NCBI GenBank assembly: GCA_019677205.1 | Contig: JAAMXY010003068.1 | Coordinates: forward strand, 1-33,615 | DNA: 33,615 nt | Source: Pinguiococcus pyrenoidosus | Lineage: Eukaryota > Sar > Pinguiophyceae > Pinguiochrysidales > Pinguiochrysidaceae | Reading direction: 5' to 3' | In this document: positions 19,961 to 29,658 of the stretch, in pieces | Layout of the letters: the number at the start of each line of letters is the position of its first letter | How positions within the stretch are numbered: the stretch's first letter is position 1 | Translations under genes and position numbers: made by a program | The notes under the pieces: model-generated | Told to the model about the DNA's origin: nothing | Seen by the model: only the letters and a program-made list of their open reading frames with translations | Database searches by the model: none

Positions 19961-21384
19961 CTAAAGACGAGACACTGGTCCGTCTTCGAGGTACGGCGTG
20001 TCCGGCAGTAGCATAATCCGAGGCTGCTGGAAGTTTATACAAACGAGCTTGTCCTGCGACAAACGAAGCTCTCAGCTTGCCGAGTCCGGCGGAACCTGAC
20101 AGCCTCGGATCCTCAGACGTTCAGCTTACCTTGACGTGGGCAATGTTTGTCACGTTCGAATCGAAGTAGAACTCTCTTTCCGTGGTCTGAAGGGAATCAC
20201 GAGAAATCAGCGCTGAGGAGGACGCGAGCCACGGATCCAACCAAGCAGGGGCCACGTACGCTTTCGATCTGCCTAGCGTTCACGAGGTCGACGCTGAAGT
20301 GCTTGGCGGTGCCATCCTTGTTCAGCAGGAAGAGCCGCAGCGGAGCGTCCGTGTCGAGGATGGAGAACTCCAAGGCCACCTCGGGATCTCGGAATGCCTC
20401 CCGGCAGTTCTCGCCTTCCGCAATGCAAGTCAAGCACTGCGCCGCACAGTTCCCTATCGCGCTGATCGGGCGGCAGCCCAGGAAGAGGCACGTCGCCGTG
20501 TCGCCAAGGGTACGGTACGCGGGAATCACTAGGGTGTCCTTGTCAAACTTCTGAATGTTGTCGGCGAGCCAGACCTCGTCGTTGTCGTCGGGCCCACGCC
20601 AGACCGGGACCCTGGAGCGCAGGCAGCTTTCCGTCTTGGTCTTGAACATCTTGTACAAGACCGAGGAGAAGAGCTCGTCGTCCATCTTCTCGATACCGGC
20701 CAGCGTCGACAGGCCCCGAATCAAGGTCCCCGCGGATGCAGTGCCATTGGACTTCTTGGTGATCTTGAAGATCTTGCCGCGCGTGGCGTTGGTCACGGTG
20801 AAGCAGCAGCAGAAGGTGGTCTGCGATCCTCCGGCGGCATACGCCACGGTCTCGTCCAGGGGATCGATGCACACATCATTGGGCGCGGGGACGTGCACCT
20901 CGTTCAAGATTTCGCCCGTCTTCAGGTCCATCTCCACCACGAGAGAGTGATTGAACACGCAGATCCAAAGTCTTCCGTCACTGGTCAGCGCCGTGCCGAA
21001 CGGAGTCAGCTCCTGCGCACCGTCCGGATCGCTCATGTGCTTCCTGGGCGTCAGCAGCTTGACGGGGCCGTACAACAGGTTCGCTGTCCGCTCTCCCACA
21101 TTGGCGCTGTGAGCGTCACCGTGAGACGGAATCCAAAGGGTCCGTGGAAAAGAGGGCCGTCCGAAGTGTCACCTGTAGATGTAGAGCTCTCCCACGTCTC
21201 CTCTCTGCAGCGGAATGAAAATGACGTCTTTCTGGAAGGCGTCGTTGTTCGCGCAGCTCTCTACAAACTTCGTGTCCGTGGGCAGCTGGATGTACGCCGC
21301 GCCCTCGTCCGTGAGACTGGTGACGCCCGTGGACTTGGGCGACGGGATCGGCTTCGAACAGCAGCAGCAGCAGCAGCTTCCCAT
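19961..21384 (-). CDS. Lipid-anchored beta-propeller protein, SMP-30/NHL-like, four exons
   Basis: In transcript order the exons are 21384-21173, 21106-20260, 20186-20130 and 20053-19961, joining to 402 residues. The first residues are MGSCCCCCCSKP: Gly2 for myristoylation followed by six cysteines suitable for palmitoylation. The body has the rhythm of a calcium-dependent SMP-30/gluconolactonase or NHL propeller: FGTALTSDGRLWICVFNHSL, VVEMDLKTGEIL, APNDVCIDPLDETVAYAAGG and GKIFKITK. The last exon gives DKLVCINFQQPRIMLLP as a final blade strand. I cannot say whether it is an enzyme (lactonase or strictosidine-synthase-like) or a scaffold. Exon joins are supported by phase and by continued blade pattern. 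The C-terminus is SRL, which would read as a peroxisomal signal but conflicts with an N-terminal membrane anchor. It is divergent from pelota. Confidence 0.8.
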
Positions 21385-22130
21385 GGTCGTAGCGCGGCTT
21401 TCGAAGCGGAAGCGAAGATGGCAGAGGGTGTAAAGGACGGGGAAAGCCGCGAAAACCAAAGCGCGAAAAGCGCGGGAGATGCGATTCTGAAGCAGCCGCT
21501 GAAGCAGGACGGAGACCGAGACAACAGTTCGCGGGATCCGCAGGATTTTGGAAGGTGGTCGTTCGGGCACTTGATTGGTCCGTGATCAGAAAGTGGAACA
21601 TGCTCCACAGCGAAGCCGTGGCATGGCTGAGGAGCGGCGCCACTTTTGGGATTCTCGGGAGCGATCAGTTGCTCCTGGCCAATCGCGGGAGACTGTGGTG
21701 GTAACGGCCGGCTTGCAGCGCCAGTCCTTCGGTTTGATTTGGATTTGGATTTCAGATTTCGAATTCGACTTCGACTCGGATTCCGATTTTCGATTCCGAT
21801 TTTCGATTTCGATTCCAGGATTCGGATTTTCCATTTCGATTTCGATTTCGATTTCGATTTTTTTTTCTATTCATTCTCGTTAGTGTATCATCGGTTTGCT
21901 GTCCGTCTTCTCCGTCTCCGTCGTGTCCGTCTGCTCCGTCTTGTTGTTTTTCTCCTTCCTCGCCTTGAGCCCTTGAGCCTCTGTCCGGCAGACAGATGCG
22001 CCTTGGTTTGCCGCGCCGCTCAAGGCTTGAGCAGCTGTGTTTCGCATCGTCTTGGGCGGCGGTGTCTCCACACTCTGCAGTGGTGCACATAGCTCGGCGT
22101 CTTCGTCGACGTAAGCGGCTACATTGCGTC
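21385..22130. promoter_or_regulatory. Divergent intergenic region (beta-propeller / pelota)
   Basis: About 750 bp between two divergent start codons, expected to contain both promoters. Its middle is occupied by the hexanucleotide array listed separately. After it comes a pyrimidine-rich segment with repeated ctccgtc (about 21903-21945). No gene is supported; frames through it encode Asp/Phe or Arg/Asn repeats. Confidence 0.4.
21734..21862. repeat. Degenerate hexanucleotide array (ttcgat)n
   Basis: About 130 bp built from ttcgat/gatttc-type hexamers, diverged at the left end and perfect at the right end (fourfold tttcgatttcga type before a run of T). It is AT-rich compared with its surroundings and lies inside the divergent promoter region. 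Confidence 0.9.
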
Positions 22131-23870
22131 ATGAAAGTTCTAAAGCGCGCGATCAGCGCCAAGGACGGAGAGGGCGTCGTCCGCCTCCGCTGCGAAGACG
22201 GAGAGGACCTGTGGCACGCGTACAACTTGATTGAGGCCGGAGACCGCGTGCGCTGCACCACCTTGCGCAAGGTCACCAAGTCCAGCAGCACCGGCAGCGT
22301 CACAAGCAACAAGATGCGGCTCACGCTCACGCTGGCGGTCACGAGGACGGAGTTCGACGCGGAGGGCGGCGTTCTCCGCGTGACTGGGCGCAATGCGGAG
22401 TCCAATCCGCACGTCCAGATGGGCGCTCACCACACGTTGGACATCGAGGAGAATCGGGATTTCTCGATCGAGAAGGTGAGAAGTCTGCAAGAGCCTGAGA
22501 CAGGGAGCCCACGGCCGAGGGCGAGGCTGAGTGATGGTCTTCCCCCCAGCGCTGTTGGGATGCAGTGGCCCTCGATCGGATCGACATGGCGAGCAACCCG
22601 GACCGCACTTCCGAGGTCGCCATCATGGTGATGCAGCCGGGCCTGGCGCACTTGTGCCTTCTGAAAGGCCAGCTGACCATTCTCAAAGCGCGAATCGAGG
22701 TGGATCGACATGGAACTCTCAGCCTTGTGCTCGCGGCCGCGGCTTGTTAACGTACTTTTGTACATGTGCGTGTGTGAAACGTTGCAGGTGAACATCCCTA
22801 AGAAGAAAGCGGGCGCTTCTGCCATAACGAAAGGGCATGAGAAGTTCTACAATGCGTGCTACAGCGCCGTGCTGCGCCACGTGAACTTCGACGTGGTCAA
22901 GGTGTGTCACTAGCTCAGCCTCCTGCCGCCGATCACCGCATCACCAACTCCAATTGCTCTGCCACGTGCTGCAGGTCCTGCTGATTGCCTCTCCCGGGTT
23001 TGTGGCCAGTGATTTCGTCCAGTACGCCATGACCTTCGCGGCGCGTCAGGAGGATCGGATACTGCTGGAGAACAGGCAGAAGATGCTGGTCACGAGGGTA
23101 ACGCAACCTCCAACCGTTTGCCGGCCGGCTGTGCGTGCGTGCTCATCAAGCCTTTTCCTGCCTGTCCAGTCGGCCAGCGGCCACAAAAGCGCAGTCGAGG
23201 AGGTGCTCGGCAATCCGGAAGTCCTCTCGCAGCTGGCAGATGTCCACGCGGCCGAGGAGGTGAGCTCGTCCAGGAATGCCCTGTATCGTGTACGCATGCG
23301 TGTGGCAGCTGACCCTTCTTGGAGCACGCGCTGTGCAGACAAGGGCGCTCAATGATTTCTTTACCATGCTGCGGACGGATCCGCTGAGAGCCTTCTACGG
23401 CTATCGGCACATTGAGATGGCCAACGAGAACGCCGCCATCGACAAGCTCCTCATATCGGACAGCCTTTTCCGATCGACAGACCCTCGGGAAAGGCGAAAG
23501 TTCGTGGACCTGGTCGAAAGCGTCCGCGAGAATGGTGGCGAGGTCTTCCTCTTCTCTTCTTTGCACGTCTCAGGGGAGCAGCTTGGGAAGATCACGGGTA
23601 TCGCGGCGATCTTGAGGTGCGTCTCTCGCCAGTGGGATTGCGCATCGTCGAAGAGCAGGGAGAACTCATTCGAATGCTGTGTATTACAGATTTCCCCTGC
23701 CGGATCTAGAAGACGTAGAACTAGAAGACGATAGCGACGACGATGACGATGCAGACGATTCCAAGCTGGGTGCGGTAGTATCGCCAGGCCTGGACTTGTC
23801 ACGAGACTCGGAGCCCGCAGAAGCCGGGGATACGCTCGCCGATCAGCTAAAGGAAGACCTTGGATTCTGA
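22131..23870 (+). CDS. PELO: Pelota / Dom34 ribosome-rescue factor, seven exons
   Basis: Exons 22131-22475, 22550-22699, 22788-22901, 22975-23097, 23170-23259, 23339-23616 and 23690-23870 join to 426 residues. Pelota enters the A site of stalled ribosomes with the GTPase Hbs1 and, with ABCE1, splits them in no-go and nonstop decay. All three eRF1-like domains are evident: the N-domain (EDLWHAYNLI, GDRVRCTTLRKV, STGSVTSNK), the central domain (MQPGLAHLCLL, VNIPKKKAG, VNFDVVK, IASPGFV) and the C-domain (ASGHKSAVEEVL, RAFYGYRHIEMANE, AIDKLLISDSLFR, LFSSLHVSGEQL, GIAAILRFPLP). The GGQ motif of eRF1 is absent, as expected. The C-terminal tail is acidic (EDDSDDDDDADD) and longer than in animals, which accounts for the extra length over the usual 385 or so residues. 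The ATG matches the conserved MK start. It ends only 28 bp from the stop of the convergent pseudokinase gene. Confidence 0.97.
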
Positions 23871-23898
23871 GATGCTGCCACCAGTGCTTCTCTGGTGC

Positions 23899-26800
23899 TC
23901 AGCGGTCTTCTATGGTTCTGAAGGCGCGCTTCCTCCTCCTGCCGGGCTTGGACAGCTCCCCGTACAACTGCTCTGCGGACGCCCGGTGCTGGGGATTGCT
24001 CTGAAGGCACTGGCGGAGCACGTTTCGGAGCTGGCTTCCAAACCGACCAGGAAGCTCCGCGATAAGCTTCTCCCGAACGGTCCCTTCGCCCAGCATCCGA
24101 AAGCGCTCCGCAAGGTTGTCGGGCACCTCCGTGCCGGTCGCCCACCTGTAAATGCAGCATCCCAGTGCCCAGACGTCCGCATCCCCGGAAAGGGTCTCAG
24201 GCTGTCTCCAGCGTTCGCGGCTGTCGAGCTCTGGCGGTGTGAGCACGGGGGAGTGGATATCCACCCGTCCAAAGGAGTAAGGGTCCGCAGGCTCACGTGG
24301 CAGGTGGAAGCAGCCGAAATCGCCGAGCTTCGCGTTGCCCTTTGCATCGACATACACAGCTCCGGGGTGGAGGTTGCGGTGCCAGAGACCGGCCGCGTGG
24401 AGGGTCGCCAGACCTCTGGCGACACCTCGACACCATTTCATGAGAAGGTCGTCGCTGAGCGGAACATTATCCGCGTCCCATACGATCCCCGGGTCGATGG
24501 AAGTCTTCTCGTCGGGGCACCGGCGCCGGCCGCGGACGCTGTGGTTTGGAGGAGTGTCGCGAGCGCGAAGCTTATCGCAGAGGTCCACCAGCCGCCGGCC
24601 TGGGTAGGAATCGACCAGCGCGATGACGGCGGTCCAGTCGGTGACCTCACCACCGGTGAAGGAGAACTTTCTGACCTGATGCTCGACCACAAAGCGCACG
24701 GAGGCCAGGCCTTCAGCCCGCAGCAACTGGAGGCTGCCACCCTGACCCAGGGCGAAGCGCGAGTCCTGCTCGTACGCGATGGGGATGATCGAGACCTCCA
24801 GGAAGCTGTCGCTGTCCCGGCACAGGAACCGCCGGGCTGGACCAAGCGTTTCCAGCGAGCGCACCCAGGCAAGTCGCAGCACGTTGGGGTGCGGATCCAC
24901 CAGTGCAGCTTGGAAGCGCAGGAACCAGCGGAACCCTCTTTCCTGCTCCTCCCGAAGCGGTCGTTCCCATTCGCGTCGCAGCTCCTCCTCCACGTCGCGC
25001 TGGCGAAGTTCCTCGGTCGCCAGTTGTCTCCGCTCGATTTCCTCGCGCTGGAGCTCCGCCGTCTTCCACGATTTCCATTTGCTCATCTCCCTTGCAATCC
25101 TGTCAGAGGCGTCGCTCCTCAGCTTCTCAACAACTCCCACCGTTGTGATGCGCGACGACATGCGGCGCCACGAGGTCGCTCCCTGCGTTCCCGTCTGCAT
25201 CCCTCCATGCTTTGTGGATGGCGCCGACGAGGCGTCATCGGAGGAGTTGTCCATCCACTCCTGCGTGCTCACGGTAGCCGCGGACGCCATGAAAGAAGAG
25301 GTCGACGAGGTGTCCTCGTCACTGCTCATCTGGAGAGCCTTGCCAATGGCGAAAGCGGCGGCCGCACATGACATCTGCCGCTCGAAGACGTAGGTGTCAC
25401 AAGGATCCGCGTTCAAAGCGGCAGCCTTGAGAAGGGCCGACGACATGGAACTCAGAATCTTCTCGACCTCCTTGGCGATGTTGACGTTGGTCTCCACCAC
25501 TCGAAGAATGTCGTTCAAGCACTTCGACGCCACTCGCTCCTCTCGACCTTCGCCACCTCGTCGACACCACTCGGTCACGTCGACGGCCTTACGCGAGAGG
25601 AAGGCCTGCAGGCGGCGCTGCATGTCCGCATGACTCTCACGTCGATGCGTTGCCTCCGCGTCCCGCATGGCCTGCCGGCGCGCCAGGTACTCGCGCCGCC
25701 GGCACTCGCAGCAGTACTGGCAGGGAGGCCTCGGTCGCGCCACCGCCGGCGCCACCCTTGGCTTTCCTCTCTTCAATTTTGTCGGTGAGATGCGGATGAG
25801 AAGGTGATGGTGAGAGTGCTCGTGGGGGTTGGAGCCCAGGGAGCTTCTCGGCGGCTTGCGCTCAAGTGGCTTCTCCTCGTCTTGAGTCGTCGGCGTCTCT
25901 TGTAGTAGAAGATGTCGACGACGCTCTTCTTCCGCCGCTTTGCGCTTCTCGCGTTCCGACAGCCTCTCGTGGCGCTGCTGCACCTGGAGCCGTATCTTCT
26001 GGAACCGCAGCGCAAACTCGTCGAGAAGATTTCCCAGCCGCGCGAACTCGTCTTCGCAGATGTAGGCGGCTTTGGCAACCGGCAGTAGTAGGAAGGCCTG
26101 GGTGACGAACGGGTCCAGCAGTAAAAGCTTCAGCAGGGGATCCTCCGCTACTGCGTCGTGGCTTCTGAGGCCCATCAAGACGCTTTGCTTCTCGAGGAAC
26201 ACCACGTCGCGGTCGTCGCCTTCGGATTTTGCGGCATTGGCGAGGCTCTTGAACACTTTCCTCCAGCGCCGTTCCAGCCGGACAGCTTCCTGCAGCCGCT
26301 CCGTCCGGCGCTGGTTGTACGACGCTATTTCTTCGGCGCTCACGACAGAAGTGAAGTACTCCAGCTCGCGTTGCGACTCCTCGTCCAGCTCCCGTCCCAA
26401 CGCCTCCTCCACCTCTTGCCGATACGGCGTGAAGGAGAGCAGCTTGTCGCGCAGCCAGAGCGCCAGGTGTCTGCGGTGACCCTCCTCCTGCTGTTGCTGA
26501 AGACGCACGACTCGGCGCTGCTGTCGGCGAAGCCTGATGCGGCGCCGTTGGCGTCGCGCCTGGTCTTTCTCTAGTTTCTGGCGTTCGAAGTCCGAGTACA
26601 ACTGCTGATGCGCCTTGTGTACCTCCTGCGCCACGAGGTGATTTAGGCGCCGCACGTCGGCGGTGGCCAAGGCGGCCTTCCGCTTAACGAACTTGGACCT
26701 TAACGCGAATGCCACGTCGTCGCGACGCCGCAAGGCGGAATGCTGCGGCGGCGACAAATGCGTGGCGCCATCCAGGCCCAACCACAAGCCGTGGCTGAGC

Positions 26801-28974
26801 ACGAGCGCCAGATGTCGCTGCGCCGCATGAAAGGCTGTGATGAGTTCCGGAACGGACGCCTTGGTTCCGGCGATGAAGTCTTCCAGGGGTCGCGGCGTCG
26901 GGGGCAAATTGAGGCTATTCGACTCCGGCGTTATCGTTGGCTTCTTGGCACTCAGCGCACTCCGATATCCGAAGAAGGCCGGGTGCAGCAGGTGGATCCA
27001 GTACGACGCCGGGTCCGACCACACGCGGCGTCGCCCGACCGGCAGGAGAGAGATCTTGACGGTCGCGCGGGCGATGGCGCCGTGGCGCAGACGAGACGTT
27101 GGACTCAAGAGAGACGCGACTTGTTGGGCGTCCGCCAAAGCCTCCACCACGACGCCGGTCCTGGCGTCATCGGCCGGTTTAGAGGATCTCAACCGCTGGG
27201 GTCGCACTTTGCTGAACAGCGTTGATGCCTCCATCGTTTTCCTGGGGAAAGCTTCCGTTCTAGGGTTTCCGTCCTTCTGCGCAAGAGTAATGTCTGATGC
27301 CTGACTAAGAAGTTCTGGGTTTGGGACGTCGGACGCAAAGCGGGAGCGAAATGGTCGTCGCCTGTCCTCCGCTGGCAGTGGCTGCCCCTTGAGGCGCCGG
27401 ACCTCCACAATGCGCAATCGGCCGACGGGAAGAGATGCGGCGTCAGCGACGTCTTCAAGAAGCTGTCGTTCCCACTTCTGTCGCCACGACGGATCCAGTA
27501 CGTCTCTCTCCACCCACTTCGTCTTTGGCAGCAGGGGCTTCAGCTTGAGAGGCAGGCGCCTACCACTGTGGTCCTCGAGAAGCCGGACTCGGTCGAAGGC
27601 GCGAGGGACGCCACACGCCAACTCCATGTAGAGCCACTGCGCACGCAATTTCACCTCGGTGGATTTGCGTCCAAAACCCTCGGATATCGTCGAGGTCGGC
27701 AGGTTGCGCACCCCAAGGGCCGTGAGCGCGACCTTCGACCGCGGGACGGGCGCCGTAGGGTTCAGGCTACTCGTCCCTGTGAAAGTACTCAAGCGTGTCA
27801 GAGCTGCAGTCTGCAGCCGCTTAAGCGGCGCTGGGAGGGCTGGCGTGCTGGAGAGTCGCAAAGGGGGACGCCGGCGTCGCTCTCCCGCGACGTCGGCAGA
27901 CTCTCCACTCCGCAGCGCATTCTCAGCCTTCTTGTCCCCATCTGATCCGCTCCTTCTGCGACGCTTACTGGGAATGACAAGTCCACCTCTGGTAATCAAG
28001 CAGTCCGTAAGGAGCGGCAGGTCGGTTATGGGCCGCTGGTCCTCGAAACGAAGCGGCACTGCTTCGGCCTCGGACGCCGCAGGAAAGCAGTCCGGTATCG
28101 TCTCCACCGAAGTGAAGGCGCTCTTGTCGGCCGCCCCAGGCAGCAAGGCGACGCGTCGCCCCAGCACCGCTGGATGGTATCTTCGAGCGGCAGTGTCTCT
28201 CTCGCGACGCCTTCGGCGTCGCTGGTCCTTCAGTTGTCGTCTCTCCACCACTTCGACCATCTCCACCACCACGTCTTCGATCACCTGGGCGTCCGAAGGA
28301 TTCTGCTTCCGCTTCTCCAGCCTCTCGCACTCCTTCCGAAAGGCGAAGCGGCGCTTGCGAATCGCTCGCTCGTCCTCGCGCAGCGTCCAGCCTCCCTCGA
28401 CTCTGGGCGTCAGCAGCGCCAGCCTGCCCAACTTGTGTGCCCAGACCTCCTCCGGTTCTTCATATGTGGACAGCCCACTACGCACGTTGTGGTAGTACAG
28501 TCCATGCTGCGGGTCATCGACGGCGTACCAGTCGCCCATGTCATGCGGATCCAACTCCTCTGAGACATCTGCAGATGGCAGTGTCAGCGGCGCCGCAGGT
28601 CGGCCCCAAGCGGCCACCTCGCGCTTCAGCCACTTGTCCACGTCCAAGCCGTACAGGGCAATGGGCCGCAGATCCGGCGTGTCGAGGGCGACGTGAGCAG
28701 CTGCTTCTGCCCTGTGGCCTTGCAGACGGATGGAAACACGCTTGGCTGGCTCCGGCTGGTTGTCGGGGTTGTGGCGCAGCTCGCCGCTTGGCCCTTGGAG
28801 GAAGCGCTCCAAGTACCGCTCGCGGGCGTCCGTGATCAAAGAGTCTGACACGCACCACTCCGGCAGCGCGGTGTCCAGCTGCAGACACTCCACTGCCTGC
28901 AGGGCGCTCTTCTGGAAAGGTGACGCCTCGGCCATCCGCGCCGAGGGGGCCATCGTGTCGCTGTCTGCGCGCAT
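23899..28974 (-). CDS. Giant WW-domain / coiled-coil / C-terminal pseudokinase protein, single exon
   Basis: A continuous frame of 1691 residues. Near 147-180 lies a WW-like domain (MGDWYAVDDPQHGLYYHN then STYEEP), in which the second signature Trp is Tyr. The middle is dominated by long Arg/Glu/Gln-rich helices, probably coiled coil, with a cysteine cluster (CQYCCECRRREYLARR) that may bind zinc. The C-terminal 280 or so residues form a protein-kinase fold: GLATLHAAGLWHRNLHP, KLGDFGCFHLP, GDADVWALGCCIYRWATG and RQCLQSNPQHRASAEQL. The catalytic Asp of HRD is Asn1534 and the following Lys is His, while DFG (Asp1552) is kept, so phosphotransfer is unlikely and a scaffolding or allosteric role is inferred. 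I recognise no named ortholog. The start used is the first ATG; upstream exons cannot be excluded. Third positions are GC-rich and the reverse frames are shadows. Confidence 0.82.
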   Translation of the reverse strand: MRADSDTMAPSARMAEASPFQKSALQAVECLQLDTALPEWCVSDSLITDARERYLERFLQGPSGELRHNPDNQPEPAKRVSIRLQGHRAEAAAHVALDTPDLRPIALYGLDVDKWLKREVAAWGRPAAPLTLPSADVSEELDPHDMGDWYAVDDPQHGLYYHNVRSGLSTYEEPEEVWAHKLGRLALLTPRVEGGWTLREDERAIRKRRFAFRKECERLEKRKQNPSDAQVIEDVVVEMVEVVERRQLKDQRRRRRRERDTAARRYHPAVLGRRVALLPGAADKSAFTSVETIPDCFPAASEAEAVPLRFEDQRPITDLPLLTDCLITRGGLVIPSKRRRRSGSDGDKKAENALRSGESADVAGERRRRPPLRLSSTPALPAPLKRLQTAALTRLSTFTGTSSLNPTAPVPRSKVALTALGVRNLPTSTISEGFGRKSTEVKLRAQWLYMELACGVPRAFDRVRLLEDHSGRRLPLKLKPLLPKTKWVERDVLDPSWRQKWERQLLEDVADAASLPVGRLRIVEVRRLKGQPLPAEDRRRPFRSRFASDVPNPELLSQASDITLAQKDGNPRTEAFPRKTMEASTLFSKVRPQRLRSSKPADDARTGVVVEALADAQQVASLLSPTSRLRHGAIARATVKISLLPVGRRRVWSDPASYWIHLLHPAFFGYRSALSAKKPTITPESNSLNLPPTPRPLEDFIAGTKASVPELITAFHAAQRHLALVLSHGLWLGLDGATHLSPPQHSALRRRDDVAFALRSKFVKRKAALATADVRRLNHLVAQEVHKAHQQLYSDFERQKLEKDQARRQRRRIRLRRQQRRVVRLQQQQEEGHRRHLALWLRDKLLSFTPYRQEVEEALGRELDEESQRELEYFTSVVSAEEIASYNQRRTERLQEAVRLERRWRKVFKSLANAAKSEGDDRDVVFLEKQSVLMGLRSHDAVAEDPLLKLLLLDPFVTQAFLLLPVAKAAYICEDEFARLGNLLDEFALRFQKIRLQVQQRHERLSEREKRKAAEEERRRHLLLQETPTTQDEEKPLERKPPRSSLGSNPHEHSHHHLLIRISPTKLKRGKPRVAPAVARPRPPCQYCCECRRREYLARRQAMRDAEATHRRESHADMQRRLQAFLSRKAVDVTEWCRRGGEGREERVASKCLNDILRVVETNVNIAKEVEKILSSMSSALLKAAALNADPCDTYVFERQMSCAAAAFAIGKALQMSSDEDTSSTSSFMASAATVSTQEWMDNSSDDASSAPSTKHGGMQTGTQGATSWRRMSSRITTVGVVEKLRSDASDRIAREMSKWKSWKTAELQREEIERRQLATEELRQRDVEEELRREWERPLREEQERGFRWFLRFQAALVDPHPNVLRLAWVRSLETLGPARRFLCRDSDSFLEVSIIPIAYEQDSRFALGQGGSLQLLRAEGLASVRFVVEHQVRKFSFTGGEVTDWTAVIALVDSYPGRRLVDLCDKLRARDTPPNHSVRGRRRCPDEKTSIDPGIVWDADNVPLSDDLLMKWCRGVARGLATLHAAGLWHRNLHPGAVYVDAKGNAKLGDFGCFHLPREPADPYSFGRVDIHSPVLTPPELDSRERWRQPETLSGDADVWALGCCIYRWATGTEVPDNLAERFRMLGEGTVREKLIAELPGRFGSQLRNVLRQCLQSNPQHRASAEQLYGELSKPGRRRKRAFRTIEDR

Positions 28975-29658
28975 CGATGCTTGCAGTCGAATTTCTGAGC
29001 TTGTGCTCGTCGTGTCGACGCGAAGCGCCGCCTAGCGACGAAGCGTTGAACACCGAAGCACAAGCTTTTCTGGCGGAACTTCGGAGGCTCCAGATCGGAC
29101 TCTGAGCATGGCTCTGGCTCTGGCTCTGGGTCTTTTCCGGGCTTTTGGGCTTTCACAACTTTCGCAACTTTCGCAACTTTCGCAACTTTCCCAACTTCCA
29201 CAACGTTCGCAACGTTCGCAACATTCGGAACTTTCGGAACTTTCGGAGCTTTCGGAACTTCCAGACGCGGTGACGGACGGCACTCCGTCGGAGTCGGGCG
29301 TCGCCAGGCTTCCCTTGAAGGCTGGGGCAGCGCAGTGGAGGGCGCGTCTCTTCTTCCCAGAGTCTTCGGATCGCGAGTGACGTAGAGGCACAAGGTAGCT
29401 TGGCGAGTCGTCTTGGGAACAGGAGCAGCCATCAGCGGGGAACGCAATCGCATGCGAAACATGAGGTGTCACCTGGAAACGCGGATAAGTACAGCTGGAT
29501 GAACGATGTTTCCTTGCGCAAGAGAAGGAGAGCCGCTTGTGCATTGCATCGTCTTGCAGACGCACAGCGGAATACGAGAGGAGACTGCGCATGATGAATT
29601 ACTTGATCCCTATCCATTACTTGTTGGCAACCGGTCCGGCAACCCCCCATTTCCGTTC
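28975..29658. other. Spacer between pseudokinase and FKBP genes, with 9-bp repeat
   Basis: About 680 bp separating two minus-strand genes. It should hold the pseudokinase promoter and the FKBP 3' end. The central part is the 9-bp array listed separately, preceded by a short (ggctct)n run at 29110-29130. Open frames read as Leu-Ser-Gln or Lys-Val-Ala repeats and are not credible. A small upstream exon of the pseudokinase gene could hide here. Confidence 0.4.
29151..29265. repeat. 9-bp tandem repeat (ttcgcaact)n with diverged copies
   Basis: About a dozen copies of a 9-bp unit, first ttcgcaact, then variants ttcccaact, ttccacaac and ttcgcaacg, ending as ttcggaact. The copies change in blocks along the array, which suggests stepwise duplication of variants. 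Confidence 0.9.

Noticed and set aside
20150-20165. gttcgaatc word resembling a tRNA T-loop
   Set aside because: No cloverleaf can be built around it and it lies in a coding exon of the beta-propeller gene.
23860-25371. 503-codon plus-strand frame after pelota
   Set aside because: It lies entirely antisense to the conserved pseudokinase domain and shows no family features.
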